Program-made: the position numbers and the translations under genes
The notes under the pieces: generated by a model
Told to the model about the DNA's origin: nothing
What the model saw: only the letters and a program-made list of their open reading frames with translations
The model's database searches: none
In this document: piece by piece, positions 33,919-42,408 of the stretch
How the letters are laid out: every line of letters begins with the position of its first letter
How positions within the stretch are numbered: position 1 is the first letter of the stretch
NCBI GenBank assembly: GCA_031551775.1
Contig: JAVBND010000021.1
Location: forward strand, 5,420 to 69,419
Direction of reading: 5' to 3'
From: Anaerozeibacter sp031551775
GTDB lineage: Bacteria; Bacillota; Clostridia; Christensenellales; Aristaeellaceae
Length of the DNA stretch: 64,000 nucleotides

Positions 33919-34995
33919 ATGTTGCTTCACGATAACCCGTTGCCGCTGTACCATCAATTGGCCCAACTCCTGCGAGAGCAGATTGAGCAGGGCTACATCG
34001 AATACGGCGAAAAGCTTGAGAGCGAAGCCGAGATGATGGAGCGCTATGGCATCGGTCGGTTAACGGTTCGCTCGGCGCTTTCTCAACTCGTCAATCTTGG
34101 CTATCTGAAAAAGCTGCATGGCAAGGGCACATTCTGTTGCTACATGCCCGCTCAGCCCGAACGGAAGACCATCGATGTGCTGCTGGACATGGGCGACCAG
34201 TACTTCGTCCCGTATTACCTTAAGAGCATCGCGCGGGTGCTCGATGAATCAAACTACAACATGCGGGTCTCGGACACCAAGAACTCCTCCCATGAGATCT
34301 CGGCGCTGCTCAACCGCACGCTCCACAACGAGAGCAGCGGCGTCATCTTTCAGCCCAGCCATCACACCTTTGATATGCCGGACGAATTGGTTGACAACTT
34401 CCGGCGCGCGAATGAGGCGCACATGCCGCTGGTGATGATCGACAGCGCATACCCCATCAAGGGCGCTTCCTCGCTGCAGCTGGACGAGATTGAGGGCGGA
34501 CGCATCGCGGCAACCCATCTGCTCAGCCTCGGGCACGTTCGCGCGGCGCTGGTATACATGGAGGGGTTTCAGGATTCGCTGTTGCGCCGTGAAGGGTTTC
34601 TAGAAGTCTATCAGCGAGAGCGTCAACCCAAGCCCTTGGAATACATCTACCAGCGCGGTGGATTCGAGCCTGTACTGCGCGACCTTCAAGCCGGCTTGTT
34701 TACGGCGATCTTTTGCTACAACGACGATATGGCCGTGAATTTTCTGCGGTTGTTGAAGGAACATGGGATATGCGTTCCGGACGACGTATCGCTGATGGGA
34801 TTTGACGACTCGGTGCTCGCACCGACCACCGAACCGGCATTGACCACCATCTCTCACCCAAAGCAGTTGTTGGGCGAGGAGGCGGCGCGCGTGCTGATTG
34901 AGTTCATTGACGAACGCAGAAGGCCCCCATATGAGCGCCTTTTCTCACCCAGCCTGACCATTCGGTCCTCCTGTGCGGCCAGAACCGACCGCTGA
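33919..34995 (+). CDS. AraR-type transcriptional regulator (GntR wHTH + LacI-like sugar-binding domain)
   Basis: A 358-residue regulator with a GntR-family winged helix at the N-terminus (PLYHQLAQLLREQI, ESEAEMMERYGIGRLTVRSAL, about 5-75) and a LacI/periplasmic-binding-like effector domain (about 85-350; VMIDSAYPI, ATHLLSLGH, CYNDDMAVNFLRLL, LMGFDDSVLAPTTEPALTTI). This is the AraR layout, where a sugar releases the repressor. The ATG at 33919 with GGAG 8 nt upstream begins the GntR domain. It is divergent from the importer and upstream of the kinase, and two matching 18-bp sites flank it. The effector is not known. Confidence 0.93.
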   Translation: MLLHDNPLPLYHQLAQLLREQIEQGYIEYGEKLESEAEMMERYGIGRLTVRSALSQLVNLGYLKKLHGKGTFCCYMPAQPERKTIDVLLDMGDQYFVPYYLKSIARVLDESNYNMRVSDTKNSSHEISALLNRTLHNESSGVIFQPSHHTFDMPDELVDNFRRANEAHMPLVMIDSAYPIKGASSLQLDEIEGGRIAATHLLSLGHVRAALVYMEGFQDSLLRREGFLEVYQRERQPKPLEYIYQRGGFEPVLRDLQAGLFTAIFCYNDDMAVNFLRLLKEHGICVPDDVSLMGFDDSVLAPTTEPALTTISHPKQLLGEEAARVLIEFIDERRRPPYERLFSPSLTIRSSCAARTDR

Positions 34996-35033
34996 TGCGC
35001 TCACACTCCGGCGCTTTTGCATGTAGAGATAAC

Positions 35034-35051
35034 TTGTACGCATATGCGGAT
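35034..35051. promoter_or_regulatory. Candidate operator, site 2 (kinase side)
   Basis: TTGTACGCATATGCGGAT, with a perfect 10-bp palindrome CGCATATGCG at its centre; it differs from site 1 in two bases. It lies 20 bp before the kinase start codon, where bound repressor would block transcription or be within the leader. The TTGTACG half resembles AraR-type operators. Confidence 0.65.
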
Positions 35052-35071
35052 ATGAATAAGAGGTGTATACG

Positions 35072-36574
35072 GTGTACATTTTGAGTTTTGACGTAGGAAC
35101 CACGGCTGTGAAAAGCTGTCTGTTTGGCGAGGATCTGTCGCTTGTCGCCCAGCACAGCAGCGAGTACCAATTGCTCGTCCCGGCGCCGGACATCGTGGAA
35201 CTCAATCCCGATGTTTATTGGCGCGCGCTGATTGAGGGCGCGCAAAGTGTGATGCGGCAGGGCGTTGGGTTCAGCGCAATCGGGGCTTTGTGCGTAACGA
35301 CGCAGGGGGAAACCCTGATCCCAATCGGAAGGGACGGCTCCGCGTTGACAAATGCCATGGTCTGGCTGGATGCGCGCGCAGGCAAACAGGCCGAAGCGCT
35401 GAACGCGCGGCTGCCGGGCGACTTGTTTTATCAGACTGCCGGTCTTCCTGAATTGAGTGGCGCGACACCCATCGCCAAGTTGATGTGGATCCGTGAAGAG
35501 TTGGGCGACGTATACGAGCGCACACATGCGTTCCTGCTGCTCGAGGATTATCTGATCTACAGGCTGACCGGCGTGTTGGTGAGCGAGCATTCTCTGCTCT
35601 CGTCCACCGGCTACTTTGACATTCGCCGACGCGCCTACGCAACGGAAATCCTCAAGGCCGCGGGCATTGACGCGGAGAAGTTGCCGCAGGTTGCGCCGTC
35701 CGGGCAAATCGTCGGCGGGCTCATGGACGAAGCAGCGCGCGCACTTGGCCTTCTACCTGGCGTACCTGTTGTCACCACGGCTATGGATCAGATCTGCGGC
35801 ATGATTGGCGCGGGCAACACGGGGCAAGGCGTGGTGACCGAAACCACCGGTACCTGCCTGACGGTGGGCGCGAGCGTGACCGCGCCACGCTTTGACAGTC
35901 CGGCCCGGCCCAGCATCTATGCGCATTTTGACGATGGCTTTGTATACCTGCCCTACAACCCCACAGCCGCGATTGTGCTCAAGTGGTTCCGCGACGAATT
36001 TTTCCCGGGCTTCTTGGGCGACTGCGCCGCCCGCGGCGTATCCTCCTATGACGAATTGTGTGCCCTGGCATCCGCTGCGCCGCCCGGCGTTGACGGAATG
36101 CTGCTGCTGCCGCATTTCGCGGGTAAGTTGGTACCCGATGGTGAGCCGCTCTTCAAGGGCGCTTTCGTAGGCGTCGGGTTGGGATGCACGCGCGCCCACT
36201 TCGTGCGTTCGATCCTGGAGGGCGTGGGATTCATGTTGCGTGAGAATATACAGTTGCTCAGCAGGCTGGGCATCATGCCCAACCGTGTGGTTTCGATGGG
36301 TGGCGGCAGCAACAGCGACATCTGGTGCCAGATTAAGGCAGACATCCTTGACCTGCCCATAGACGTGCTCAGCATGCCGGAGAGCGCCTCGCTGGGCGCG
36401 GCCGCGTTGGCGCTGTTGGCACTGGGTGACCGGCATGCATGTAAGAAAATTGGCGATAGCCTCAGGTTTCGCGCCCGCTTTGTTCCAAATGGCGCATACC
36501 GCGCGCTTTACGACCGGCAATACGCGCGTTACCTCAGTGCCTGCCGGTCGTTGGGCGCGTTCTACCAATCGTGA
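35072..36574 (+). CDS. FGGY-family carbohydrate kinase (xylulokinase-like)
   Basis: A 500-residue sugar kinase with the FGGY architecture: N-terminal phosphate-1 motif FDVGTTAVKSCLF, the central segment MVWLDARAG, a conserved Asp in AMDQICGMIGAGN (catalytic base), the adenosine-loop MGGGSNSDIWCQIKAD, and C-terminal SLGAAALALLALG. The closest general type is xylulokinase, but FGGY substrates cannot be told from these motifs. The start is GTG at 35072, with AGAGGTG 6 nt upstream; another GTG three codons earlier overlaps that site. It begins the kinase-isomerase-hydrolase run. Confidence 0.9.
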   Translation: MYILSFDVGTTAVKSCLFGEDLSLVAQHSSEYQLLVPAPDIVELNPDVYWRALIEGAQSVMRQGVGFSAIGALCVTTQGETLIPIGRDGSALTNAMVWLDARAGKQAEALNARLPGDLFYQTAGLPELSGATPIAKLMWIREELGDVYERTHAFLLLEDYLIYRLTGVLVSEHSLLSSTGYFDIRRRAYATEILKAAGIDAEKLPQVAPSGQIVGGLMDEAARALGLLPGVPVVTTAMDQICGMIGAGNTGQGVVTETTGTCLTVGASVTAPRFDSPARPSIYAHFDDGFVYLPYNPTAAIVLKWFRDEFFPGFLGDCAARGVSSYDELCALASAAPPGVDGMLLLPHFAGKLVPDGEPLFKGAFVGVGLGCTRAHFVRSILEGVGFMLRENIQLLSRLGIMPNRVVSMGGGSNSDIWCQIKADILDLPIDVLSMPESASLGAAALALLALGDRHACKKIGDSLRFRARFVPNGAYRALYDRQYARYLSACRSLGAFYQS

Positions 36575-36577
36575 TGT

Positions 36578-36637
36578 AGCGGCCGCATAGCCTGTGATTG
36601 CGCCGTTGAACCAGTCGGCGCAAAACCACGGGCCGCT
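36578..36637 (+). other. Branched stem-loop between kinase and isomerase-like genes
   Basis: Outer stem AGCGGCC/GGCCGCT (36578-36584 with 36631-36637) encloses GCGCCG/CGGCGC (36600-36605 with 36616-36621). It may modulate relative expression or mRNA stability within the operon; no T run follows. Confidence 0.5.
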
Positions 36638-36670
36638 TATCAGATATATCGTATGGCAGGAGGATGAGAC

Positions 36671-38032
36671 ATGCAAATGGATGAGAGGACCCGAGTGGTC
36701 ATCCTGAGCTTGGGCGAGGAGATGTACCCGCAGGATGTGCTGGGCCGGGTGATCGACGATGTGCGGCGCGCGGTGCGCGCGATGGACGTGCTCGTGGTGC
36801 ACGAGGACACGATCATGTCCGAACAGGACGGTGCGCGTGCCAGGGAGAACCTGAAAGGCAAGGCGTTCGACGTGGTGATTGCCAACTTTGTGTCCTGGCA
36901 CATCACGCCGTATGTGATGCAGGTTCTCCGGGACTATCGCGGCGTTCCGGTGCTCATTTGGGGCAACGGCGCAAAGACCGGCGGCAATGGCACGCTGTAT
37001 TCGCCCGCCGCGGCCGCAGGGATCACAGCGTTCGCGCCGCTTATGAAGGCGATGGGCTATCCGCACCGCGTGATCTGCGAAAAGCCCAACGAGCCTATGC
37101 GACTCAAGGAGGTCGAGGCCTACCTGGCGCTGGCCGGCGCGGCGCGGCGCATCCGTGACTCGCGAATTGGGTTGATTGGCTATGCGGATATGGGGTTGTA
37201 CTCCTGTAGCTACGACAGGCAAGTAGTATTTGACGAGCTGGGCATAGACATTGAGGATTACTTTGGCTATGAGGTCGCCCGAATGATGGATGAGTGTCCA
37301 GCCGAAGAATCCGAACGCATCAAAGCCGAGATCCGCCGCGATAAGAAATGCCAAAACGAGATTCTCGACGAGACGCTTGACAAATGCGCGCGGCTATATT
37401 GGGTGATGCGCGACCGAGCGGGGCAGCGCGGGCTTAGCGCGATCTCGATCAAATGCGTAAACGGCGTGACCGGTTACATGGGCTTTAATCCGTGCCTGGC
37501 CCAATCGCTGCTGGCAAACAAGGATCTGAGCGTGATTTGCGAGTGCGATGCCTATGGGCTGATAACCAGTGTCGTGCTTTCCAAACTGACCGGCCAGACC
37601 TCGGCGTTTATGGAGAACTATGAGGTGTTTGACGACGCTGTGCTGGTGGGCGTATGCGGCTTTATTCCCGACGATTTTGTCGAGGGTCCCACCGAGATCC
37701 GCTCGGCAAACCTGGGTCTGACCAACGTGGGCATCTCCAATGTATCCCGGGTCAAGCCCGGCACGGTCACCTACGCGAGATTGTACCGTGAGGACAACCG
37801 GTTCAAGATGTTCATCTCGCGCGGCGAGGCCATGCGCCCGCCCAAGTGGACGGAACTGGGATGGAATGAGCCCACGCCCGATTTCCCCAGTGTGCTTCTC
37901 AAACTTGAGATGCCGGTAGAGACCTACCTGGACGCTGTGCCCGGCCAGCACATCATCATGGTGTATGGTGATTGGAAGCAGCAACTGGTTGACCTGTGCA
38001 AGCTGCTTCGGATCGAACCCTTGTGCCCATAA
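36671..38032 (+). CDS. L-fucose/L-arabinose isomerase family-like protein
   Basis: A 453-residue protein resembling the sugar isomerases of the FucI/AraA group: an alpha/beta N-terminal half (VVILSLGEEM, VIANFVSWH, RIGLIGYADMG) and a C-terminal part with ECDAYGLITSVVLSKLTG, TEIRSANLGLTN and HIIMVYGDW. In true isomerases two acidic residues and a His bind Mn; CECDA and a downstream His (GQHIIM) could fill these places, but I cannot confirm the set. GCAGGAGG lies before the ATG. Position after a kinase and before a hydrolase supports an aldose-ketose step. Confidence 0.75.
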   Translation: MQMDERTRVVILSLGEEMYPQDVLGRVIDDVRRAVRAMDVLVVHEDTIMSEQDGARARENLKGKAFDVVIANFVSWHITPYVMQVLRDYRGVPVLIWGNGAKTGGNGTLYSPAAAAGITAFAPLMKAMGYPHRVICEKPNEPMRLKEVEAYLALAGAARRIRDSRIGLIGYADMGLYSCSYDRQVVFDELGIDIEDYFGYEVARMMDECPAEESERIKAEIRRDKKCQNEILDETLDKCARLYWVMRDRAGQRGLSAISIKCVNGVTGYMGFNPCLAQSLLANKDLSVICECDAYGLITSVVLSKLTGQTSAFMENYEVFDDAVLVGVCGFIPDDFVEGPTEIRSANLGLTNVGISNVSRVKPGTVTYARLYREDNRFKMFISRGEAMRPPKWTELGWNEPTPDFPSVLLKLEMPVETYLDAVPGQHIIMVYGDWKQQLVDLCKLLRIEPLCP

Positions 38033-38078
38033 CCGTTTGCCCATCATTCCGTGCCATTTGAAGAGGGAGGTATTGACC

Positions 38079-39401
38079 ATGACAACAGCCCGAACCGCAG
38101 CCAAGATCAAGGTGGACCGCGCGGCCAAGCACCAGAAGATCGACGGATTCGGCGTAAACATCAATTCGAAATACTGGGACGGCGGTCTGCTTGCGCCTGT
38201 CGTGGATCTGCTGATCGACGACTTGGGCGCGACGCTGTTTCGCTTGGACGGCTATGGGCGTGCGGACTGGGTGGACCCCACCGGGGAACTCGGGCGTGAG
38301 GCCGCGCTGAACCAGCGCAACTACGACCGAATATACCGGACGGCGGATTTCCAAAACGCGCTGGGCATGGCGCTCTATATGAACCGGCGCGGCATTGAGC
38401 CGTATATCACAATCAGTGGCATCGTACCTCCCTGGATGCGGGGCAAGGATGACAAGACGTTGATCGATTATGCGGGTTTTGCCGACATGGCTGTCAACTA
38501 CATTGCCTGGCTGAAGAGCGAGGGCGTACGCTTTACGCTGTTCGGACCGCTCAACGAGACCGACCTTGGCCCGCCCGAGGGGCCGCTGCTCACGCCGGAG
38601 GAATACGTACGCGCGTGCGAGGCATTGATAGAAGCACTCGACCGCTACGGCATGTCCGGCGTGCGGTTGGTGGTGGCGGAACAGGCATTTTACAACATCA
38701 GCTACGCCAAGGCGTTGCTCGCAAGTGAAGCGCTTCACAGCCGCATCGCCATAATGGCCATGCACGCCTATTCCGACTATCATGCGGATGACCTGATGCA
38801 ACTGCTCTCAGATCCGCGTCATGCGTCGATTCACGCTTGGATGAGCGAGTTCGGCGACCATCACCAATCCATTGAGCATGAGGAGCGAACCGCGTGGGTG
38901 AACATGGAGCGCCTGATGAGGCTGCTGTCGGACGGCATGCATGGCGCGATGAGCTGGGATGCTTACGATAACTATCATGACCATGACTACAGCTGGACCT
39001 GCTTTGGATTGCTCATGAACGCTCGCAATGTCTTCACGCCAAAGAAGCGTTACTATGCGCTCAAGCACATCTTCCGGTTCGTGCGTCCGGGGTTCACGCG
39101 CATTGACGCGCACTCAAGCGACGAGTCCATTGCGGTACTTGCGTTTGCGGGAGAGAATGGCGAACTAACCGTGGTGGGCATGAACAGCCGCGAAAGCGCA
39201 GTGGCGCTCGATCTGGATCTGGGGTTGGGGAGAAAGAAGAGCGGACTTGACACGCTGAATTATCAAGTGTATCGCACCTGTTCATTTGAAGATTGCGCCT
39301 GTGTGACCACGCCAATCGTCAAGCTCATAAACCACGATTCACGCGGCGTAGAGTTCACGGCTCTTGCGGGCAGCATCTTTACCATTACCAATGTGAAGTG
39401 A
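38079..39401 (+). CDS. GH30-like glycoside hydrolase, cytosolic
   Basis: A 440-residue clan GH-A hydrolase. The N-terminal KIDGFGVNINS segment, the acid/base motif FGPLNETD (Glu about residue 160) and the nucleophile motif WMSEFGD (Glu about residue 262) fit family GH30 or a close relative; the C-terminal beta-sandwich follows. No signal peptide is present, so it acts on imported oligosaccharides or glycosides. The ATG at 38079 has GGGAGG 8 nt upstream; the frame is open into the previous gene but without homology. Family number is a best estimate; retention of configuration is expected for clan A. Confidence 0.82.
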   Translation: MTTARTAAKIKVDRAAKHQKIDGFGVNINSKYWDGGLLAPVVDLLIDDLGATLFRLDGYGRADWVDPTGELGREAALNQRNYDRIYRTADFQNALGMALYMNRRGIEPYITISGIVPPWMRGKDDKTLIDYAGFADMAVNYIAWLKSEGVRFTLFGPLNETDLGPPEGPLLTPEEYVRACEALIEALDRYGMSGVRLVVAEQAFYNISYAKALLASEALHSRIAIMAMHAYSDYHADDLMQLLSDPRHASIHAWMSEFGDHHQSIEHEERTAWVNMERLMRLLSDGMHGAMSWDAYDNYHDHDYSWTCFGLLMNARNVFTPKKRYYALKHIFRFVRPGFTRIDAHSSDESIAVLAFAGENGELTVVGMNSRESAVALDLDLGLGRKKSGLDTLNYQVYRTCSFEDCACVTTPIVKLINHDSRGVEFTALAGSIFTITNVK

Positions 39402-39624
39402 TGAATGGCGGTTGGTTCGCCGCGAAAACAAATGATTTCTCCTCAACCGTACGGTAGACATGGTTGCCGGGGCTGATGCGCGCGTTCGCGGGGATCGCTG
39501 CACCGGCCCCTTGCGCCCCTTTGGGGTGGCAGAGGCCCCATAACGGACACTTCGCCCATGCAACGGGCGCACATGACCGGCGGCGCATCGTTTGCGTATC
39601 GTCGGCGCAGAACACATCCGACGA

Positions 39625-40974
39625 TTACCGGCTTAGCCAGTTGAACATCAGCGTGACGGATAGCAGGTCCGCGCTGCCGCCGGGACTGAGGTTGCGTTTG
39701 GTGAAGGACTCGTCCAACGCTTTGAAGTAGGCGGCGTCAGGATGGGGCGAGGCGCGAAGTTGGGCGGCTATTTCTTTCGTGATGGAGGCGTATTGGCCAA
39801 GGCCCGCGCGCGCGATCAGGACGGTGTCTTGCGCGTGAATGATCAGGTGGGCAAGCGCGATCAGCGCGCTGTCGTTTAGCGTCAGCCCGGCAAATAGCGC
39901 GGATTGAAGCGCGGGCAGGGCGTGATGGATGACCGCGGGAAAGCCGTCCGCGGCTTCACCGCGCGCGCCGCGCAGGCCGTATGCGGCGTAGAGCGCTTCG
40001 CCGGTTGTTTGGCTGTTTTCGGGGGTTATGCACGCAAAGGCGCGCTCGGCGCTGGGGCGCGCCATGTCGCCGCATAGGGCGGCGACGGCAAGGGGTGTGG
40101 CGGGTCGGGCCGTGCGGTCCAGCCTGCCGAGTGCGGCGCACACAAGTGAGAGGGCATAAATAGCGCCCTTGTGCGCGTTGATGCCGTTTGTCGCGCGATA
40201 CATCGCCTCTTGCGCGCGAAGGCCAATCTCGCGCAGCTCTTCAAAGAGTTCATCGGGGGCAAGGTCTATGTCGCTCCAGCCCTTAAGCGCCGCCGCGCGG
40301 AAAAAGGGGGTCAAGGAAGAGGCGCTGTCGATAAAGGTAAAGATGTCCATGTCCCGGTGCGCGCCGTTGCCCAAGCGGTCTACCAAGCCGGGCTTGGGCG
40401 CGACGCATGCTTCGGTCATAAGGGCGCGCGTCGCCAGTCCCGCCGCGCGGTCGGCGCATCGGGCGGAAAAATAATCTTCCAAAATGCGCTGTGTTTGCGC
40501 TTCGACCTCGTCCAAGGCGTGTCTTCGCGAACGGGCGCAGGCATGCGCGGGACCTGCGCAAATCAAGCAGCGCCGCTCGGGCAATCCGGCATCGGCGCGG
40601 GAAATGTGATGTCCCTGGGCAGTCAGTACGTCAATGTCAAAAAGCCGACCCAAGGCATCGGCCTGTTCGATGCCCAGCGCGGTGCGTTTGATGTCAAGCG
40701 CTTCGCCCTTCAGCGCGATGAGCGCTTCGGAGCCGGTCGCGCCGCGGCGCTCTTCAATTTCGGCTATATTCGGTTCAAAACGCGACTTGATGCGTCCAAG
40801 GCCCTCATCAAAGGCGCTGTCGATCAGCGGGCCGGATTTGACCGGTCCCGCGATGTTCAGCGTAAAGGAGATCAGCGGGAGCCGATGTGCCCCGATGAGC
40901 CGCTTTTGATTGTGCGAGCGCGCCTCGCGCGCTTCAAGCAGCGCGGTGAGCGTGGTTTTCTCTCCTTCCAGCAT
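39625..40974 (-). CDS. citXG: CitX-CitG fusion (citrate lyase holo-ACP synthase / triphosphoribosyl-dephospho-CoA synthase)
   Basis: A 449-residue fusion. The N-terminal part (about 1-170) is CitX-like, which transfers the prosthetic group to citrate lyase gamma subunit; the C-terminal part (about 175-449) is CitG-like, which makes the triphosphoribosyl-dephospho-CoA precursor, with EACVAPKPGLVDRLGNGAHRDMD and TNGINAHKGAIYALSL as CitG motifs. Fusions of this kind are known in other bacteria. No citrate lyase genes (citCDEF) are in the window, so the target is elsewhere or different. A strong promoter lies upstream. Confidence 0.93.
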   Translation of the reverse strand: MLEGEKTTLTALLEAREARSHNQKRLIGAHRLPLISFTLNIAGPVKSGPLIDSAFDEGLGRIKSRFEPNIAEIEERRGATGSEALIALKGEALDIKRTALGIEQADALGRLFDIDVLTAQGHHISRADAGLPERRCLICAGPAHACARSRRHALDEVEAQTQRILEDYFSARCADRAAGLATRALMTEACVAPKPGLVDRLGNGAHRDMDIFTFIDSASSLTPFFRAAALKGWSDIDLAPDELFEELREIGLRAQEAMYRATNGINAHKGAIYALSLVCAALGRLDRTARPATPLAVAALCGDMARPSAERAFACITPENSQTTGEALYAAYGLRGARGEAADGFPAVIHHALPALQSALFAGLTLNDSALIALAHLIIHAQDTVLIARAGLGQYASITKEIAAQLRASPHPDAAYFKALDESFTKRNLSPGGSADLLSVTLMFNWLSR

Positions 40975-41007
40975 GCGCGTTCTCCCTGTCGTTTTTCGTT
41001 CCGGGTC

Positions 41008-41036
41008 ATTATATCAAAACCGCGCGCGGTCAGCAA
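41008..41036 (-). promoter_or_regulatory. Sigma-A promoter for citXG
   Basis: Minus strand TTGCTG (41031-41036), 17-bp spacer, TATAAT (41008-41013), about 35 bp from the start codon. Confidence 0.72.
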
Positions 41037-41043
41037 GCCCACC

Positions 41044-41072
41044 TTGACAGCCGGGCCCGCGCATGGGATAAT
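41044..41072 (+). promoter_or_regulatory. Sigma-A promoter for the TraX-like gene
   Basis: Consensus TTGACA (41044-41049), 17-bp spacer, GATAAT (41067-41072). It is back to back with the citXG promoter, 8 bp apart. Confidence 0.78.
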
Positions 41073-41102
41073 GATCAGGATCTACTTCGGGGAGGGATGC
41101 GC

Positions 41103-41870
41103 ATGGCGAATACAAAAGGCGGAATAAGACTCAATACGGACACCGGCTTCTTGAAGATTGTCGCCATGGTCTCCATGGTGATCGACCATGTGGGCGCGCG
41201 GCTGTATCCGAACCTCGGCTTTATGAGGATCATCGGGCGCGTCGCGTTTCCGATCTATGCCTATTGCATCGCGGCGGGTTGCGTCTATACCCGAAACATC
41301 GCCAAGTACGCACTGCGCGTGCTCGCCTTGGCGGTCATCTCCCAGCCCATCTACGTTGTGGCGCTCAGGCACATTTCGCCCGCAATGCGAACGCTGGAAG
41401 CGGCGGGGCTGATGAACCCGCTGAACGCCATCAAGTGGTACGGCGAGAGCCTGAAAAGCGCGAACATCCTATTCACGCTTCTGGTTGGCATCCTCTTCAT
41501 CTGGAGCATTAAGGACGAAAAATACGTGGTCACCGGCGCGCTGACGCTGTTCGTGTGGAGGTTCGGCAATTACCTCAACTACGGCTGGAAGGGCGTAGCG
41601 CTGATGGTGATCTTCTACCTCTTCATCGAACGGCCTACGACTTCGCTCCTCTGGGTATCCGGATTCATGGCGTGGTGGGGCCTGACCACGGGCAGCAGCG
41701 AATCGTTGTTCGGTTTTCGGTTCGCGCTGCAAATGTACGCGCTCTTTGCAATTCCCCTTCTTTATATCCCCACCAATACCGGCTGGAAACTGCCCAAGTG
41801 GGCATTCTACCTGTTCTACCCGGCGCACCTCGCGGCCATTTACGGCGTGGCCATGCTGATGGGGAAATAG
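41103..41870 (+). CDS. TraX family membrane protein
   Basis: A 255-residue integral membrane protein with about eight hydrophobic segments. It matches the TraX-like family: the N-terminal FLKIVAMVSMVIDHVGARLYP, then GRVAFPIYAYCIAAG and the C-terminal FYLFYPAHLAAIYG. F-plasmid TraX acetylates pilin; chromosomal relatives in Clostridia are probably acyltransferase-like and not tied to conjugation. The ATG at 41103 fits GGGGAGGG upstream better than an ATG two codons earlier. Confidence 0.87.
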   Translation: MANTKGGIRLNTDTGFLKIVAMVSMVIDHVGARLYPNLGFMRIIGRVAFPIYAYCIAAGCVYTRNIAKYALRVLALAVISQPIYVVALRHISPAMRTLEAAGLMNPLNAIKWYGESLKSANILFTLLVGILFIWSIKDEKYVVTGALTLFVWRFGNYLNYGWKGVALMVIFYLFIERPTTSLLWVSGFMAWWGLTTGSSESLFGFRFALQMYALFAIPLLYIPTNTGWKLPKWAFYLFYPAHLAAIYGVAMLMGK

Positions 41871-41913
41871 CGGGATCAAAAGGGATGCGGCAAGGAACCG
41901 TATGTTGTTAAAA

Positions 41914-41947
41914 GGGCTGTTGCGCACTTTGCAACAGCCCCTCTTCT
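41914..41947 (+). terminator. Intrinsic terminator after the TraX-like gene
   Basis: A perfect 10-bp stem GGGCTGTTGC/GCAACAGCCC (41914-41923 with 41931-41940), loop 7 nt, followed by CTCTTCT; preceded by AAAA, so it may also work for the convergent gene on the minus strand. Confidence 0.8.
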
Positions 41948-41958
41948 ATGTGGAATTG

Positions 41959-42390
41959 TCAGCCCTGCCCGTCGTCGCCCGGCTGGTTCTCGCCCGCCGG
42001 CTGCCCGTTCGCGGCCGCCTGGCCGCGCGCGTTCAGCAAGTCCTCGATCTTGGCCTTGATGGCGTTGAGATGCTCGTCGGGCAGCGCCTCGACCAGGCTC
42101 AGCCAACCGTCCAAATCACGCGGCGCACTGCTCATGAGGTCGGATACCTTGCCTTTGAGTTGCTCGCCAAACTGCACCGTCTTGTCAAGCGCTTCGTTGC
42201 CCTTCTTGGTCAACTGATCGCCCAGTTCCGCCGCGCGCTTGTTGGCCTCGGTGCCTTCGGTGGTCAGATCCTGCACAAAACTGACGCCCTTCTCCACCGC
42301 GCCGGCTACGGCGCCCACGCCCATCTTGAAGACCTTGCCCAGTTCGTCACCCAGGTTCATGCCCTTGTTTTCGTTGTTTTGCTCGCTCAT
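41959..42390 (-). CDS. Small acidic helical protein of unknown function
   Basis: A 143-residue protein rich in Glu, Lys, Ala and Gly, with a long predicted amphipathic helix (about 10-85: KVFKMGVGAVAGAVEKG, then DQLTKKGNEALDKTVQFGEQLKGKV) and a low-complexity acidic C-terminus (GQPAGENQPGDDGQG). It recalls phasin-like or YtxH-like coiled-coil proteins in composition but I do not recognise a family. It has no signal peptide and lies 18 bp after the membrane-protein gene on the same strand, so the two probably form an operon. Confidence 0.72.
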   Translation of the reverse strand: MSEQNNENKGMNLGDELGKVFKMGVGAVAGAVEKGVSFVQDLTTEGTEANKRAAELGDQLTKKGNEALDKTVQFGEQLKGKVSDLMSSAPRDLDGWLSLVEALPDEHLNAIKAKIEDLLNARGQAAANGQPAGENQPGDDGQG

Positions 42391-42408
42391 GTCCTTACCC
42401 TCCCGCGA

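Noticed and set aside
35753..37354. Minus-strand open frame of about 530 codons opposite the kinase and isomerase-like genes
   Set aside because: Crosses two well-supported genes and their spacer in antisense; no motifs.
41103..41870. TraX-like protein as evidence of an integrated conjugative element
   Set aside because: No relaxase, type IV secretion, integrase or attachment repeats are nearby; chromosomal TraX-like proteins are common.
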